Notes under the pieces: model-generated | Database searches by the model: none | Seen by the model: only the letters and a program-made list of their open reading frames with translations | What the model was told of the DNA's origin: nothing | Shown here: one piece after another, positions 36,285-46,275 of the stretch | How the letters are laid out: each line of letters opens with the position of its first letter | Numbering within the stretch: position 1 is the first letter of the stretch | Program-made: the position numbers and the translations under genes | DNA from: Roseicyclus persicicus | GTDB lineage: Bacteria; Pseudomonadota; Alphaproteobacteria; Rhodobacterales; Rhodobacteraceae | Assembly (NCBI RefSeq): GCF_012395815.1 | Contig: NZ_JAAZQQ010000002.1 | Coordinates: 558,001 to 622,000, forward strand | Direction: 5' to 3' | Length of the DNA: 64,000 nt

Positions 36285-37301
36285 TCAGCGCCCGCAGATG
36301 TCCTGCAGGCTGACCCAGTCGGCGTCGCCGAGAAGCGGCGCCGGCGCCTGCCCGCGCATCGGATTGCCCTCGATCAGCGGCAGGACGGTTTCCCCCGACA
36401 CGTCGCGCGCGAAGGCGTAGGGCTCAGACGAGATCCCCGCCGCGGCGAAGCCCGCCAGCACCGCGGCGTCGGCCACCGGCGGCGCCTCGCGCGACAGGAG
36501 CGTGGCGGCATGGGCGTGCAGCGGCGCCTCGTCGATCTCGCCCGTGGTCAGGAGCCGGAAGGTCACGCCCAGCCCCGCCTCGGACAGCAGCGTCAGCATC
36601 GGGTCGGTCGCCGCGGTCCGCGCCGCCTCGGCGATCAGGTAGCCTGCCAGCACCTCGGGGGTCTCGTAATCCTCGACCAGCGCGGCATGCGCGACCAGGA
36701 TACCCCCCGGCAGGGCCAGCGTCTCGGGGATCGCGGACGGCAGCACCGCCACCCGCGGCGCGGCCTCGCCGAGCGCCCGCCGCGCCAGCCGCCCCAGCGC
36801 CACCGACCCCCGCGGGGCGGTGCAGATCGGGCCGGCAAGCCGCCCGATCTCGGCCAGGAGCCGGTTGCCGATGGCCACCCGGCTTGCCTCGGGCAACAGC
36901 GCCACGGTCTGCCGCGTCAGCGCGTCGGGCAGCCAGAACACGGCCAGCCCCAGCCCCAGCGCGCCCACCGCCGCCCCGATCCACAGCCGGAGCCGCCCCG
37001 GGTGCGGCCGCCGCCGCTCGATGGCGGCGCGCACCGTCTCGATGGCCGCGATCATGTCGCCGTCCTCGATCTCCAGCCGCTCCTCGGCCTCGGCGCCGGG
37101 GGCGTAGATCGCGGGCCGCCGCCCCGGGTTCAGCCGCGCGACGGCGGGCAGCGACCAGTGCGTCAGCGCGACCTCGGCGGGGGTGGAGATCATCAGCGTC
37201 GCGTCGCCCAGCGCCACGACCACCTCGCGCCGCTGCGCATCGGGCGCCTCGCGCCAGAGCCCGGTCGTCTCGAGGCGGCTGTATTGCGCTAGCGCGGTCA
37301 T
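36285..37301 (-). CDS. Membrane-anchored protein related to M48 peptidases but lacking the HExxH zinc motif
   Basis: A 338-residue protein with a cytosolic N-terminus (1-103), one helix (about 106-126), and a C-terminal domain. Residues 186-228 follow the M48 pattern: LPSAIPETLALPGG then LLV-like strand and a helix EVLAGYLIAEAAR where active enzymes have ELAGVLAHEIAH. The two zinc His are Ala224 and Arg228, while Glu225 remains, so it is probably a non-catalytic homologue. The relationship is my reading of the motif pattern. It ends 6 bases from the convergent exported-protein gene. Confidence 0.65.
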   Translation of the reverse strand: MTALAQYSRLETTGLWREAPDAQRREVVVALGDATLMISTPAEVALTHWSLPAVARLNPGRRPAIYAPGAEAEERLEIEDGDMIAAIETVRAAIERRRPHPGRLRLWIGAAVGALGLGLAVFWLPDALTRQTVALLPEASRVAIGNRLLAEIGRLAGPICTAPRGSVALGRLARRALGEAAPRVAVLPSAIPETLALPGGILVAHAALVEDYETPEVLAGYLIAEAARTAATDPMLTLLSEAGLGVTFRLLTTGEIDEAPLHAHAATLLSREAPPVADAAVLAGFAAAGISSEPYAFARDVSGETVLPLIEGNPMRGQAPAPLLGDADWVSLQDICGR

Positions 37302-37387
37302 GGGGCGGGCACTGCTCGTGTCGGTTGCGGGGCAGCATAGCCTGCCGCCCCGGTTTCCTCAACGCATACCACAGCTTGTGGCGGGGC

Positions 37388-39022
37388 CTAGAGCGCCGCC
37401 GCGATCTTGCGAAGCTCGAACTTCTGGATCTTGCCGGTGGAGGTCTTGGGGAGTTCCTGGAACACCACCCGCTTGGGCGTCTTGAACCCCGCCAGCCGCT
37501 GCCGGACGAAGGCGATGATCTCCTCCTCCGTCGCGGTCGCGCCCTCCTTCAGCTCGAGGAAGGCGCAGGGCACCTCGCCCCAGGTCTCGTCGGGTTTCGC
37601 CACCACCGCCGACAGCAGCACGGCCGGGTGGTGCATCAGCACGCCCTCGACCTCGACCGACGACACGTTCTCGCCGCCCGAGATGATGATGTCCTTGGCC
37701 CGGTCGGCGATCTGGACATAGCTGTCGGGGTGCTGGCGCGCGATGTCGCCCGAGTGGAAATAGCCGCCCCGGAACGCCTCGTTCGTCGCGCGCGGGTTCT
37801 TGTAGTAGCCCTTCATCACCGAATTGCCGCGCATCATGATCTCGCCCAGGGCCGCGCCGTCCATCGGCACCTGCGCCATGGTCTCGGGGTCCATCACCGT
37901 GATGTGATCCATGTTCGGCATCGGCACGCCCTGCCGCGCCTTCATCGCGGCCCGGTCGTCGCCCTTGAGCGCGTCCCACTCGCCGTCCTTGAAGGTGCAT
38001 TCGGTGGCGGGCCCGTAGGTTTCCGTCAGGCCGTAGACCTGCGTGATGTTGAAGCCCATCGTCTCGATCGCGGCCAGCGTCGCGGGCGCGGGCGGCGCGC
38101 CGGCGGTAAAGACCTCGACGGTGTGTTGGAACTCCCGCCGGTCGGCGGGCTTGGCGTTGACGATCATGTTCAGCACGATGGGCGCGCCGCCGAAATGGGT
38201 CACGCCCTCGTCGGCGATGGCGTCGTAGATGGCCCTGGCCGTGATGTCCCGGCAGCACACGGTGGTGCCGCCCACGGCGGGCATGGTCCAGACGTGGCAC
38301 CAGTTGTTGCAGTGGAACAGCGGCACGATGGTCAGGTAGGTCGGGAACAGCGTCATCCGCCAGCTGATCGGCGTGCCCATGGTGATGAGGTAGGCGCCCC
38401 GGTGGTGGTAGACGACACCCTTGGGCCGCCCGGTGGTGCCCGAGGTGTAGTTGAGCGCCAGGCTCTCCCACTCGTCCACGGGCATGATCCAGTCGAACTC
38501 GGGGTCGCCCTCGGCCATCAGCTGTTCGTAGGTCAGGTGCCGCCCCGAGGCGTGGTAGCCGGCGGCCTCGTCCGGCACCTCGACGACCAGCGGCAGGGCG
38601 TCGTTCTCCTGCGCCTTCATCGCCTCCTCGACCACGCCGAGGAACTGGGTGTCGACCAGCACCACCTTGGCCTCGCCGTGGTCGAGGATGTAGGCGATGG
38701 TGCCGATGTCGAGCCGGATGTTGATGGAGTTCAGCACCGCGCCGCAGGCCGGCACGCCCCAGTGCGCCTCGACGTGGGGGGCGGTGTTGGGCATCACGGC
38801 GGCCACCACGTCGCCGGGGTTCACGCCGCGTTTCGCCAGCGCCGAGGCCAGGCGCGAGGTGCGGGCGTGCAGCTCGCCGTAGCTGCGCCGGACGCCCCGG
38901 TCGACCAGCGCCGTGCGGTCGGTGAAGATGCGGTTCGCGCGGGTCAGGTGGCTGAGCGGCGTCAGCGCGACATGGTTCGCGGCGCGTTTCTCCAGCCCCG
39001 TCTCGTCCTTCATCCAGCCCAT
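37388..39022 (-). CDS. AMP-forming acyl-CoA ligase, DmdB-like
   Basis: The ATG at 39022 (MGWMKDETGLEKR) has ACAGGAGGGG directly upstream and gives 544 residues. Motifs are NYTSGTTGRPKGVVYHHRG near residue 190, VYGLTETYGP near 333, YFHSGDIA near 420, DIIISGGENVSSVEVE near 443 and the C-terminal LPKTSTGKIQKFELR. The sequence is of the medium-chain/methylmercaptopropionate-CoA ligase type common in Roseobacter-group bacteria. With the acyl-CoA dehydrogenase at 46544 and FadJ it could act in DMSP demethylation or general fatty-acid oxidation; the sequence alone does not separate these. Confidence 0.88.
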   Translation of the reverse strand: MGWMKDETGLEKRAANHVALTPLSHLTRANRIFTDRTALVDRGVRRSYGELHARTSRLASALAKRGVNPGDVVAAVMPNTAPHVEAHWGVPACGAVLNSINIRLDIGTIAYILDHGEAKVVLVDTQFLGVVEEAMKAQENDALPLVVEVPDEAAGYHASGRHLTYEQLMAEGDPEFDWIMPVDEWESLALNYTSGTTGRPKGVVYHHRGAYLITMGTPISWRMTLFPTYLTIVPLFHCNNWCHVWTMPAVGGTTVCCRDITARAIYDAIADEGVTHFGGAPIVLNMIVNAKPADRREFQHTVEVFTAGAPPAPATLAAIETMGFNITQVYGLTETYGPATECTFKDGEWDALKGDDRAAMKARQGVPMPNMDHITVMDPETMAQVPMDGAALGEIMMRGNSVMKGYYKNPRATNEAFRGGYFHSGDIARQHPDSYVQIADRAKDIIISGGENVSSVEVEGVLMHHPAVLLSAVVAKPDETWGEVPCAFLELKEGATATEEEIIAFVRQRLAGFKTPKRVVFQELPKTSTGKIQKFELRKIAAAL

Positions 39023-39147
39023 CCGCCCCTCCTGTCGCGCGCAATATCCTGAGTCCACACATGGCGTGGCGCGCAAGAAAAGGAAAGAGGGGGTGGATTG
39101 ACGTGGACAGGCCCCGCCGCCGCAAAGGGGCGGCAGGGCGCGTCAGG

Positions 39148-39948
39148 TCAGAAGCTGACGTTCAGCCCGAGGGTCAGGCCCATCAGGCCAGTGTCGCCGA
39201 TGGTCTCGGGGTCGATCGCGAAGGGGAAATACACCGAGTCCGTGCCGTAGAACTGCACTTCGTAGCCGAAATGCGCCCGCAGATCGGCTCCCCGGAAGGA
39301 ACGCATGTACTCCACCCCGGCAAAGAGGTCGAAGGTCTGCACGATGGTATTCGACAGGACGTTGGTGGATACCGGCGTGAAAGTCGCGTCGCCGGCCATG
39401 ATGCTGTAGCGTCCTCCGAAGTTGAGCCCGAAGTTATTGTTGATCTGGTGCGCGAAACTTGCCCCAAGCGTCAGGCCCGTGCCCTCGAACTGGTAGGGGT
39501 CAACGCCGCCGAAATCCGCTCCGCTCAACTCGATGTTGCCACTCCGCACACCGATGAAGGCCTCGGCAGAAGAACTGTCGCCGGTAAAGACGGGAAAGAA
39601 TGCCTCGGCATCCAGCATCTCGAACACCGCCCGGCGATCCGTACCGAAATGCGGCTCGGTTTCATCGAACTCGAAGTAGCGCAGGCGGACACCCAGACCC
39701 GCGTCCGACGCCGCCGAGATCGTGTAACGGATCGCAGTGTTCACGCCATAGTCCGGGAAGTAGTTCTCCACGCTGCTGCCCGTGCCCTGCGACGCGAAGA
39801 AGCCCAGGCTCAAGACCTCGATCCCGGGTGTGATGGTGATCCCGTCGGCCTGCGCCATCGACGAGGTTGTGGCGAGCAGGGCCGCCGCGAGCGCGAGCGA
39901 GGCCGTTGCCGGGGCCGTAATGCGGAAGCCGCTTTCGTTCAGTTTCAT
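39148..39948 (-). CDS. Outer-membrane beta-barrel protein
   Basis: The ATG at 39948 (MKLNESGFRI) follows GGGGGAC and gives 266 residues with a signal peptide (ATASLALAAALLATTSSMAQA, cleavage near residue 33). The mature chain alternates polar and aromatic residues (RYTISAASDAGLGVRLRYFEF, FGLNFGGRYSIM) and ends TLGLNVSF, with the C-terminal Phe recognised by the BAM complex. The style resembles Lpg1974-type pore or OmpA-like barrels. The gene is less GC-rich than its neighbours. The 292 bases upstream to 40240 hold no gene and presumably its promoter. Confidence 0.8.
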   Translation of the reverse strand: MKLNESGFRITAPATASLALAAALLATTSSMAQADGITITPGIEVLSLGFFASQGTGSSVENYFPDYGVNTAIRYTISAASDAGLGVRLRYFEFDETEPHFGTDRRAVFEMLDAEAFFPVFTGDSSSAEAFIGVRSGNIELSGADFGGVDPYQFEGTGLTLGASFAHQINNNFGLNFGGRYSIMAGDATFTPVSTNVLSNTIVQTFDLFAGVEYMRSFRGADLRAHFGYEVQFYGTDSVYFPFAIDPETIGDTGLMGLTLGLNVSF

Positions 39949-40240
39949 TGGAAGTCCCCCAAGTGAGCCACGACTGTTGGGTGAAGCCCGACGCCATGGC
40001 AGTTCAGTAAAGCCGAGCGAAGATGCGAAAGAGACAGTTGGCAAGCGCATTAGTTAGATCAGGGATATCTTGATGCTGCGTGTTGCCGCGCCGCGACATC
40101 GTGTGTCGGATCTGCAGTATACAGGCCGATCACATCGCTACAGCCTAGGGGCGTCGTTCGCGCGAGGACTCCACGGGGCCTTACCGGTCCTACTTTGCCA
40201 TGCCCCATGGGCAGGAATGCACTGAAGGGAGGTGGCTGTC

Positions 40241-41332
40241 ATGGAGTGCATTTCAGCGGGGCCGCTGAGGGTCCATGCCGCCGTGCACCGGGCCGAGGCC
40301 GCGCCGGGGGATCCCGCGCCCTATGCGGGCGAGGACAGCTTCACCTTCGTGCGGGTGCGCGTGACGGATGCCGACGGGGTGACGGGCGACGGCTTCACCG
40401 GGCGCTTCTGCGCGGCCGAGGTGGCGCATCTGCTGAACGGGGCGGTGGCCGAGGCGCTGGCGGCGCCGGGCCCCGTGCCGGACCTCGCGCGCAAGTTCAA
40501 CCCGCGGGGCATGACCGGCGTGGTCGTGTCCGCGCTGTCGGCGCTCGACGTGGCGCTCCGGGATCTCGCGGGCAAGCGGGCGGGGCGGAGCGTGGCGGCG
40601 ATGCTGGGGGGCAGGCGGCCCGCCGCGCCCGTCGACGTGACCTGCGGCTTTCCCGCGCTCGACACCGACGCGCTGGTCGCGGCCTGCGCGGCCGAGGTGG
40701 CGGCGGGCGCCCATGGCGTCAAGGTGCTGGTCGCCGCCAAGGGCCGCGGTGTGGCCGAGGATCTGGCGCGCGTCGCCGCCGTGCGGGCGGCGATCGGCGA
40801 TGGCGCCGCCCTGATCGCCGACGCCAACTGCGGCTGGGACCTCGACAGCGCGCGGGCCTTCGCGCGCGGGGCAGGGGACTTGAACCTTGCCTTTCTGGAG
40901 GAACCGGTGCGCGGCAACGACCGGCACGCGCTGGCGGCGCTGGCGGCCGAGGCGCCGATGCCGCTGGGCGCGGGCCAGATGGAACAGGACGCCGACCGCT
41001 TCGCGCTGCTGGCCGAGGCGGGGGTGGCGGTGATCCAGCCCAACGCCGTGTTCGCCGGCGGGATCGGGGCGGCGGTGACGGCGGCGCGGGCGGCCGAGGC
41101 GGCGGGCTGCGCGGTGTCGCCCGCGGGGGGCTGGGACCTCGTCAACCTGCACTGGATGTGCGGCGCGATGGCGTCGGGCGCGGTGGAACTGCACCGGGCG
41201 CAGGGGCGCATCGCGCGGCTGCTGATGGAGCGCCCGCCCGAGATGGCGGGCGGGGTGCTGGTGGTCTCCGAGGCGCCGGGGCTGGGCCTGTCGCCGGACG
41301 AGGACAGGCTGGCGGCCTGCCGGGTGGGGTAG
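40241..41332 (+). CDS. Enolase-superfamily enzyme (mandelate racemase/muconate lactonizing subgroup)
   Basis: The ATG at 40241 follows GGGAGGTGGCTGTC and gives 363 residues. The N-terminal capping domain carries FTFVRVRVTDADGVTGDGF, and the barrel has GVKVLVAAKGRG, with metal ligands in LIADANCGWD (Asp), FLEEPV (Glu) and LGAGQMEQ (Glu), spaced as in the superfamily. The KxK-type catalytic lysine position reads VKVLVAAK, so which subgroup it belongs to is unclear; sugar-acid dehydratases are the usual relatives. It stands alone and ends just before the triple palindrome at 41333. Confidence 0.85.
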   Translation: MECISAGPLRVHAAVHRAEAAPGDPAPYAGEDSFTFVRVRVTDADGVTGDGFTGRFCAAEVAHLLNGAVAEALAAPGPVPDLARKFNPRGMTGVVVSALSALDVALRDLAGKRAGRSVAAMLGGRRPAAPVDVTCGFPALDTDALVAACAAEVAAGAHGVKVLVAAKGRGVAEDLARVAAVRAAIGDGAALIADANCGWDLDSARAFARGAGDLNLAFLEEPVRGNDRHALAALAAEAPMPLGAGQMEQDADRFALLAEAGVAVIQPNAVFAGGIGAAVTAARAAEAAGCAVSPAGGWDLVNLHWMCGAMASGAVELHRAQGRIARLLMERPPEMAGGVLVVSEAPGLGLSPDEDRLAACRVG

Positions 41333-41400
41333 GCGTTTTCCCCGGGGAAAACGCAAGGGAAATCCCGGGATTTCCCTTGCGGAAAACCCGGGTTTTCCGC
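41333..41400. repeat. Three fused perfect palindromes
   Basis: Three perfect palindromes are joined, each sharing its end GC with the next: 41333-41354 (22 bp, half GCGTTTTCCCC), 41353-41380 (28 bp, half GCAAGGGAAATCCC) and 41379-41400 (22 bp, half GCGGAAAACCC). Each centre is CCCGGG or CCCCGGGG. They fill the whole gap between the convergent enolase-family gene and fadJ. The RNA of either strand could form three stacked hairpins; a bidirectional terminator or a REP-like protein site is likely. Confidence 0.85.
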
Positions 41401-41410
41401 CCCCCGGCGC

Positions 41411-43615
41411 TTACGCCGCGCGGCTGTCCACCCCGGTGCCGAAGCGCCCGTAGAAGCTCTGGCCCTTCTCCGCCATCTCGCGCAGCAGCGCGGGGCAGGC
41501 GAAGCGGTCGCCGTAGGCCGCCTGTAGCGCGTCGCACCGTTCCGCCGCGTAGGGCGTGCCGAGGATGTCGAGCCAGCTGAACGGACCGCCCGACCACGGC
41601 GCGAAGCCCCAGCCGAGGATCGCGCCCACGTCGCCCTCGCGGATGTCGAGCAGCACGTCCTCCTCCAGCGCGCGGACCGCCTCCAGCACCTGCGCGAACA
41701 GCAGGCGATGCTGCACCTCGACCAGCTCGGGCTGCTCGGCCTTGACCGGGTAGTGGTCGGCCAGCCCGTCCCACAGCCCCTCGCGCTTGCCCGTGGCGTC
41801 GTAGGCGTAGAAGCCCGCGTTCGACTTGCGGCCCAGCCGGCCCGCGTCGACCATGCCGAAGATCACCTCGTCCACGGTGTCGTCATAGGCCGCGCCCATC
41901 GCGGCCTTGGTGGCCTTGGCGATCTTGGCGCCCAGGTCGAGCGAGGTCTCGTCGGTCAGCTGCAGCGGACCCAGCGGCATCCCAACCAGCTTGGCCGCGT
42001 TCTCGATCAGGGCGGGCGCGACGCCCTCCTTCACCATGCGGATGCCTTCGTTGATGTAGGGGATGATGCAGCGGTTGGCGTAGAAGAAGCGCGCGTCGTT
42101 CACCACGATCGGCGTCTTGCGGATCTGGCGCACGTAGTCGAGCGCCTTGGCCACGGCGCGGTCGCCCGTCGCCTTGCCCCTGATGATCTCGACCAGCGCC
42201 ATCTTGTCGACGGGGCTGAAGAAATGGATGCCGATGAACTGGTCCGGCTTGTCCGACGCGCGGGCCAGCTCGGTGATCGGCAGGGTCGAGGTGTTGGTGG
42301 CAAAGATGCAGTCGGCGGGCACCACGGCCAGCACCTTCTTGGTGACCTCGGCCTTCACGCCCGGGTCCTCGAACACCGCCTCGACGATCAGGTCGCAGCC
42401 TGCCAGTGCAGCGTAGTCGGTGGTCGCGGTGATCCGGCCCAGCACCTCGGCCTTCTTCTCGGCGGTGACCTTTCCGCGCTTCATGCCCTTGTCGAGCAGC
42501 CCCTCGGAATAGCCCTTGCCACGGTCGGCGGCGTCCTGCGCGGCGTCGATCAGCACCACCTCGATCCCGGCATTGGCCGAGACATAGGCGATGCCCGCGC
42601 CCATCATGCCGGCGCCGAGGATGCCGACCTTCCTCACCGTCTCGTCGGCCACGGCGGGGCGGTTCGCGCCCTTCTCCAGCGCCTGCTTGTTGATGAAGAG
42701 CGACCGGATCATCGCCGAGGACGACGGGTTCAACAGCACGTTGGTGAACCAGCGCGCCTCGATCCGCAGCGCGGTGTCGAAATCGACCAGCGCGCCCTCG
42801 TAGACCGCCGACAGCAGCGCCTTGGCCGCCGGGTAGACGCCCTTGGTCTTGCCGTTGATCATGGCGCTGGCGCCCACGAAGGTCATGAAGCCGGCCGGGT
42901 GGTAGGGGGCGCCGCCCGGCATCTTCCAGCCCTTCTGGTCCCAGGGTTTCACGATGTCGGCGTCGGTGGCCGACAGGACCCAGTCCTTCGCGCGGGCAAC
43001 GAGCTCGTCGGCCGGCACCACCTCGTCGATCAGCTGCGCGCCCTTGGCCTTCTTCGGGTCAAGCGTCTTGCCTTCCAGCAGCACCGGCGCCGCCGCCATC
43101 GCCCCGACCATGCGCGAATAGCGCGTGGTGCCGCCGCCGCCGGGGAAGATGCCGACGAGGATCTCGGGCAGGCCGATCCTGGCCTTGGGATTGTCGGCCA
43201 TGAAGCGGCGGTGGCAGGCCAGCGCGATCTCGGTGCCGATGCCCATGCAGGTGCCGGTGATGGCGCAGGCGACGGGCTTGCCGCCCTTGTTGGTCTTGGG
43301 GTCCATGCCGGCGCGCTCCAGCTTCCGCAGGATGCGGTGGCCGTTCATGGTGAAGTCGAACAGCGCCTGCGCCGGGTCGTCGCCGGCCGCGTCGCGGATG
43401 GTGGCGAGCGTGTTCAGGTCCATGCCGCCGGCAAAGCTGTCCTTGCCCGAGGTCAGCACGATCCCCTTGACCGCCGGGTCGGCCAGCGCGTCGTCGACCA
43501 GCGCCTCGACCAGCGCGAAGGCCTCGCGCGTCAGCACGTTCATCGACTTGGCCTTCACGTCCCAGGTGATCACGGCGACGCCGTCGGCGCCCTTCTCCAT
43601 GGTGAAATCGGTCAT
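41411..43615 (-). CDS. fadJ: Bifunctional enoyl-CoA hydratase / 3-hydroxyacyl-CoA dehydrogenase (FadJ/FadB type)
   Basis: A 734-residue fatty-oxidation alpha subunit. Residues 1-300 are the crotonase part (GMDLNTLATI near 65, CMGIGTEIALACHRRF near 125, EILVGIFPGGGGTTRYSRMVG near 150). The HAD part starts with VGILGAGMMGAGIAYVSANAG near 325, includes FIGIHFFSPVDKMALVEIIRG near 460 and two C-terminal helical domains to the end. It performs hydration and NAD-dependent oxidation of acyl-CoA. It is last in a minus-strand set with thiolase, GST and acyl-CoA dehydrogenase. Confidence 0.96.
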   Translation of the reverse strand: MTDFTMEKGADGVAVITWDVKAKSMNVLTREAFALVEALVDDALADPAVKGIVLTSGKDSFAGGMDLNTLATIRDAAGDDPAQALFDFTMNGHRILRKLERAGMDPKTNKGGKPVACAITGTCMGIGTEIALACHRRFMADNPKARIGLPEILVGIFPGGGGTTRYSRMVGAMAAAPVLLEGKTLDPKKAKGAQLIDEVVPADELVARAKDWVLSATDADIVKPWDQKGWKMPGGAPYHPAGFMTFVGASAMINGKTKGVYPAAKALLSAVYEGALVDFDTALRIEARWFTNVLLNPSSSAMIRSLFINKQALEKGANRPAVADETVRKVGILGAGMMGAGIAYVSANAGIEVVLIDAAQDAADRGKGYSEGLLDKGMKRGKVTAEKKAEVLGRITATTDYAALAGCDLIVEAVFEDPGVKAEVTKKVLAVVPADCIFATNTSTLPITELARASDKPDQFIGIHFFSPVDKMALVEIIRGKATGDRAVAKALDYVRQIRKTPIVVNDARFFYANRCIIPYINEGIRMVKEGVAPALIENAAKLVGMPLGPLQLTDETSLDLGAKIAKATKAAMGAAYDDTVDEVIFGMVDAGRLGRKSNAGFYAYDATGKREGLWDGLADHYPVKAEQPELVEVQHRLLFAQVLEAVRALEEDVLLDIREGDVGAILGWGFAPWSGGPFSWLDILGTPYAAERCDALQAAYGDRFACPALLREMAEKGQSFYGRFGTGVDSRAA

Positions 43616-43616
43616 C

Positions 43617-44105
43617 TCAGTCGTCTCCTCGGGTGTCGGGCCGGGGCATGGGCCCGTCGGCGAATGGGGTGGATGCGCCGGCGCGGCGGGCCGGGCGCGG
43701 CAGGTCGATCGGCCAGCGGGCGTTGGCCATCTCGGTCACGATGCGGGTGGCGCGCCAGAGGCCGGCCTCGTCCCGGTGCAGGTCCACGGTGCCGCCCATC
43801 GGAGGCACCACGGGAATGGCGCCGGCCAGGAGGTAGCTGTCGAAGCTGCCCCTGACGCTGTCCGGGCCGATGCGCCGGACGTCCGTCGCCCGGCGCACGG
43901 AATGGGTCACGCGCTGGGCGGCCAGCATCTGGCGCCAGCTGTCGAAGCCCGCGCGCAGCTCGGCCAGGCTGGCGACCGACAGGGTGGCGGTCCGCGTCTC
44001 GAGCGCGAAGGGCAGCACGACACGCGCCGCATAGTCCGCGAAATCACCCTCGGTGACCGCGCGGTCCATCCGGTCGAGCCAGTCCTGCAGCCCCGCCAGG
44101 TCCAT
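43617..44105 (-). CDS. Small protein, probable NTF2/SnoaL-like fold, in the beta-oxidation operon
   Basis: A 162-residue protein that begins MDLAGLQDWLDRMDRAVTEGDFADYAARVVLPF, the helical opening typical of SnoaL/NTF2-like proteins, followed by a strand-rich region (SVRGSFDSYLLAGA, LHRDEAGLWRATRIVTEM). The last 30 residues are Pro/Arg-rich and likely disordered. It starts 11 bases after the thiolase stop and ends 1 base before fadJ, so it is in the same transcript. No specific function is recognised; the fold call is by pattern only. Confidence 0.6.
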   Translation of the reverse strand: MDLAGLQDWLDRMDRAVTEGDFADYAARVVLPFALETRTATLSVASLAELRAGFDSWRQMLAAQRVTHSVRRATDVRRIGPDSVRGSFDSYLLAGAIPVVPPMGGTVDLHRDEAGLWRATRIVTEMANARWPIDLPRPARRAGASTPFADGPMPRPDTRGDD

Positions 44106-44116
44106 CGGCGCGGGCC

Positions 44117-45328
<1,212 letters not shown>

Positions 45329-45341
45329 CGGTCGTCTCCGG

Positions 45342-45974
45342 TCAGGCGGGAAAGGCCCGCGTCATCAGGTCGTAGGGGTGTTTCCAGCCCGGCGTCGCCG
45401 CGATGCGGTCGAGCCAGGACGAGATCGCCGGGTACTCGCCCCGGTCGAAACTGAAGGGTTCGGGGTAGTAGAGGTAGCCGCAGCACGACAGGTCGGCGCA
45501 GGTCAGGCTGTCGCCGGCCAGCCAGTCGCGGCTCGACAGCTCGCCCTCGAGCACCATCAGCGCGGCCTTGAGCCGGCCCGACATCCAGCCGATCACCTCG
45601 GCCGGGCGCTTGTCCTCGGGCAGGAAGTTCATCAGGAACCGCAGCGGCCCGGCGATGCCCGACACCTTCTGGTTGTCGAAGATCGTCCAGCGCAGGATCT
45701 CGCGGCGCGTGGCCTTCGACCCGTCGCCGCAGAGCCGCCCGGTCTCGTCCATCACCCAGTCCTGGATCACGCCCGACTGGGTCAGGATCAGCCCGCCCGC
45801 GTCCAGCACCGGCACCTCGCCCATCGGGTTGATGGCGCGGAACTCGGGGCTGCGCGCCTCGCCCTTGAAGAAATCGACATGCCGCGCCTGCCATGGCACG
45901 CCGGCCAGCGTCAGGGCGATCGCCGCCTTGTAGGCATTGCCCGATTCCCCGAAGCAATACAGCGTGTTGGTCAT
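45342..45974 (-). CDS. Glutathione S-transferase-family protein
   Basis: The ATG at 45974 (MTNTLYCFGESGNAYKAAIAL) gives 210 residues with the two-domain GST layout: a thioredoxin-like domain (1-80, with FRAINPMGEVPVLD near 47-60 containing the cis-Pro region and QSGVIQDWV) and a helical domain ending RDWLAGDSLTCADLSCCGYLYY. The N-terminal catalytic residue would be Ser11 or Cys7. It lies 13 bases upstream of thiolase, so it is in the beta-oxidation transcript; it might detoxify or act on an acyl-CoA-derived electrophile. Confidence 0.88.
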   Translation of the reverse strand: MTNTLYCFGESGNAYKAAIALTLAGVPWQARHVDFFKGEARSPEFRAINPMGEVPVLDAGGLILTQSGVIQDWVMDETGRLCGDGSKATRREILRWTIFDNQKVSGIAGPLRFLMNFLPEDKRPAEVIGWMSGRLKAALMVLEGELSSRDWLAGDSLTCADLSCCGYLYYPEPFSFDRGEYPAISSWLDRIAATPGWKHPYDLMTRAFPA

Positions 45975-46016
45975 CGCGTTACCCCCGCGTCGCGCCCGGC
46001 CTCGGCCGTGGCAAGT

Positions 46017-46225
46017 GCGTATTTCTGGAAAGATGAAGGCTCGTAACCCTTTGTTAAGGTTAACGTGCCATGGTGATCTGGCGGTACAGGCAGGCGTGCC
46101 GATGACCGCGAAAGGTGAAGGCCCCCTGCGCGGAAGTGCAGCGCGCCTCGGTGTCCGGACGCCGCTGGCGAACACTCGGCCGGGCAGGGGGCTGACCCTC
46201 CCCCTTCATCTTTCCCAAAATACGC
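46017..46225. repeat. Composite intergenic repeat element, full copy 2
   Basis: In the 300-base gap between the GST gene and the gene at 46276 are a left arm GCGTATTTCTGGAAAGATG (46017-46038), the core GTTAAGGTTAACG (46053-46065) and an inverted right arm (46204-46225). The right arm is identical, as reverse complement, to 56608-56629 over 22 bases. After the core the sequence TGCCATGGTGATC resembles the bases that follow the core in copy 1. No gene lies in this gap. Confidence 0.75.
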
Positions 46226-46275
46226 AATCCCTGGCCAGCCGCCGGGCGCAGCGTCGGGAAGGATCGCGCCAAGGC

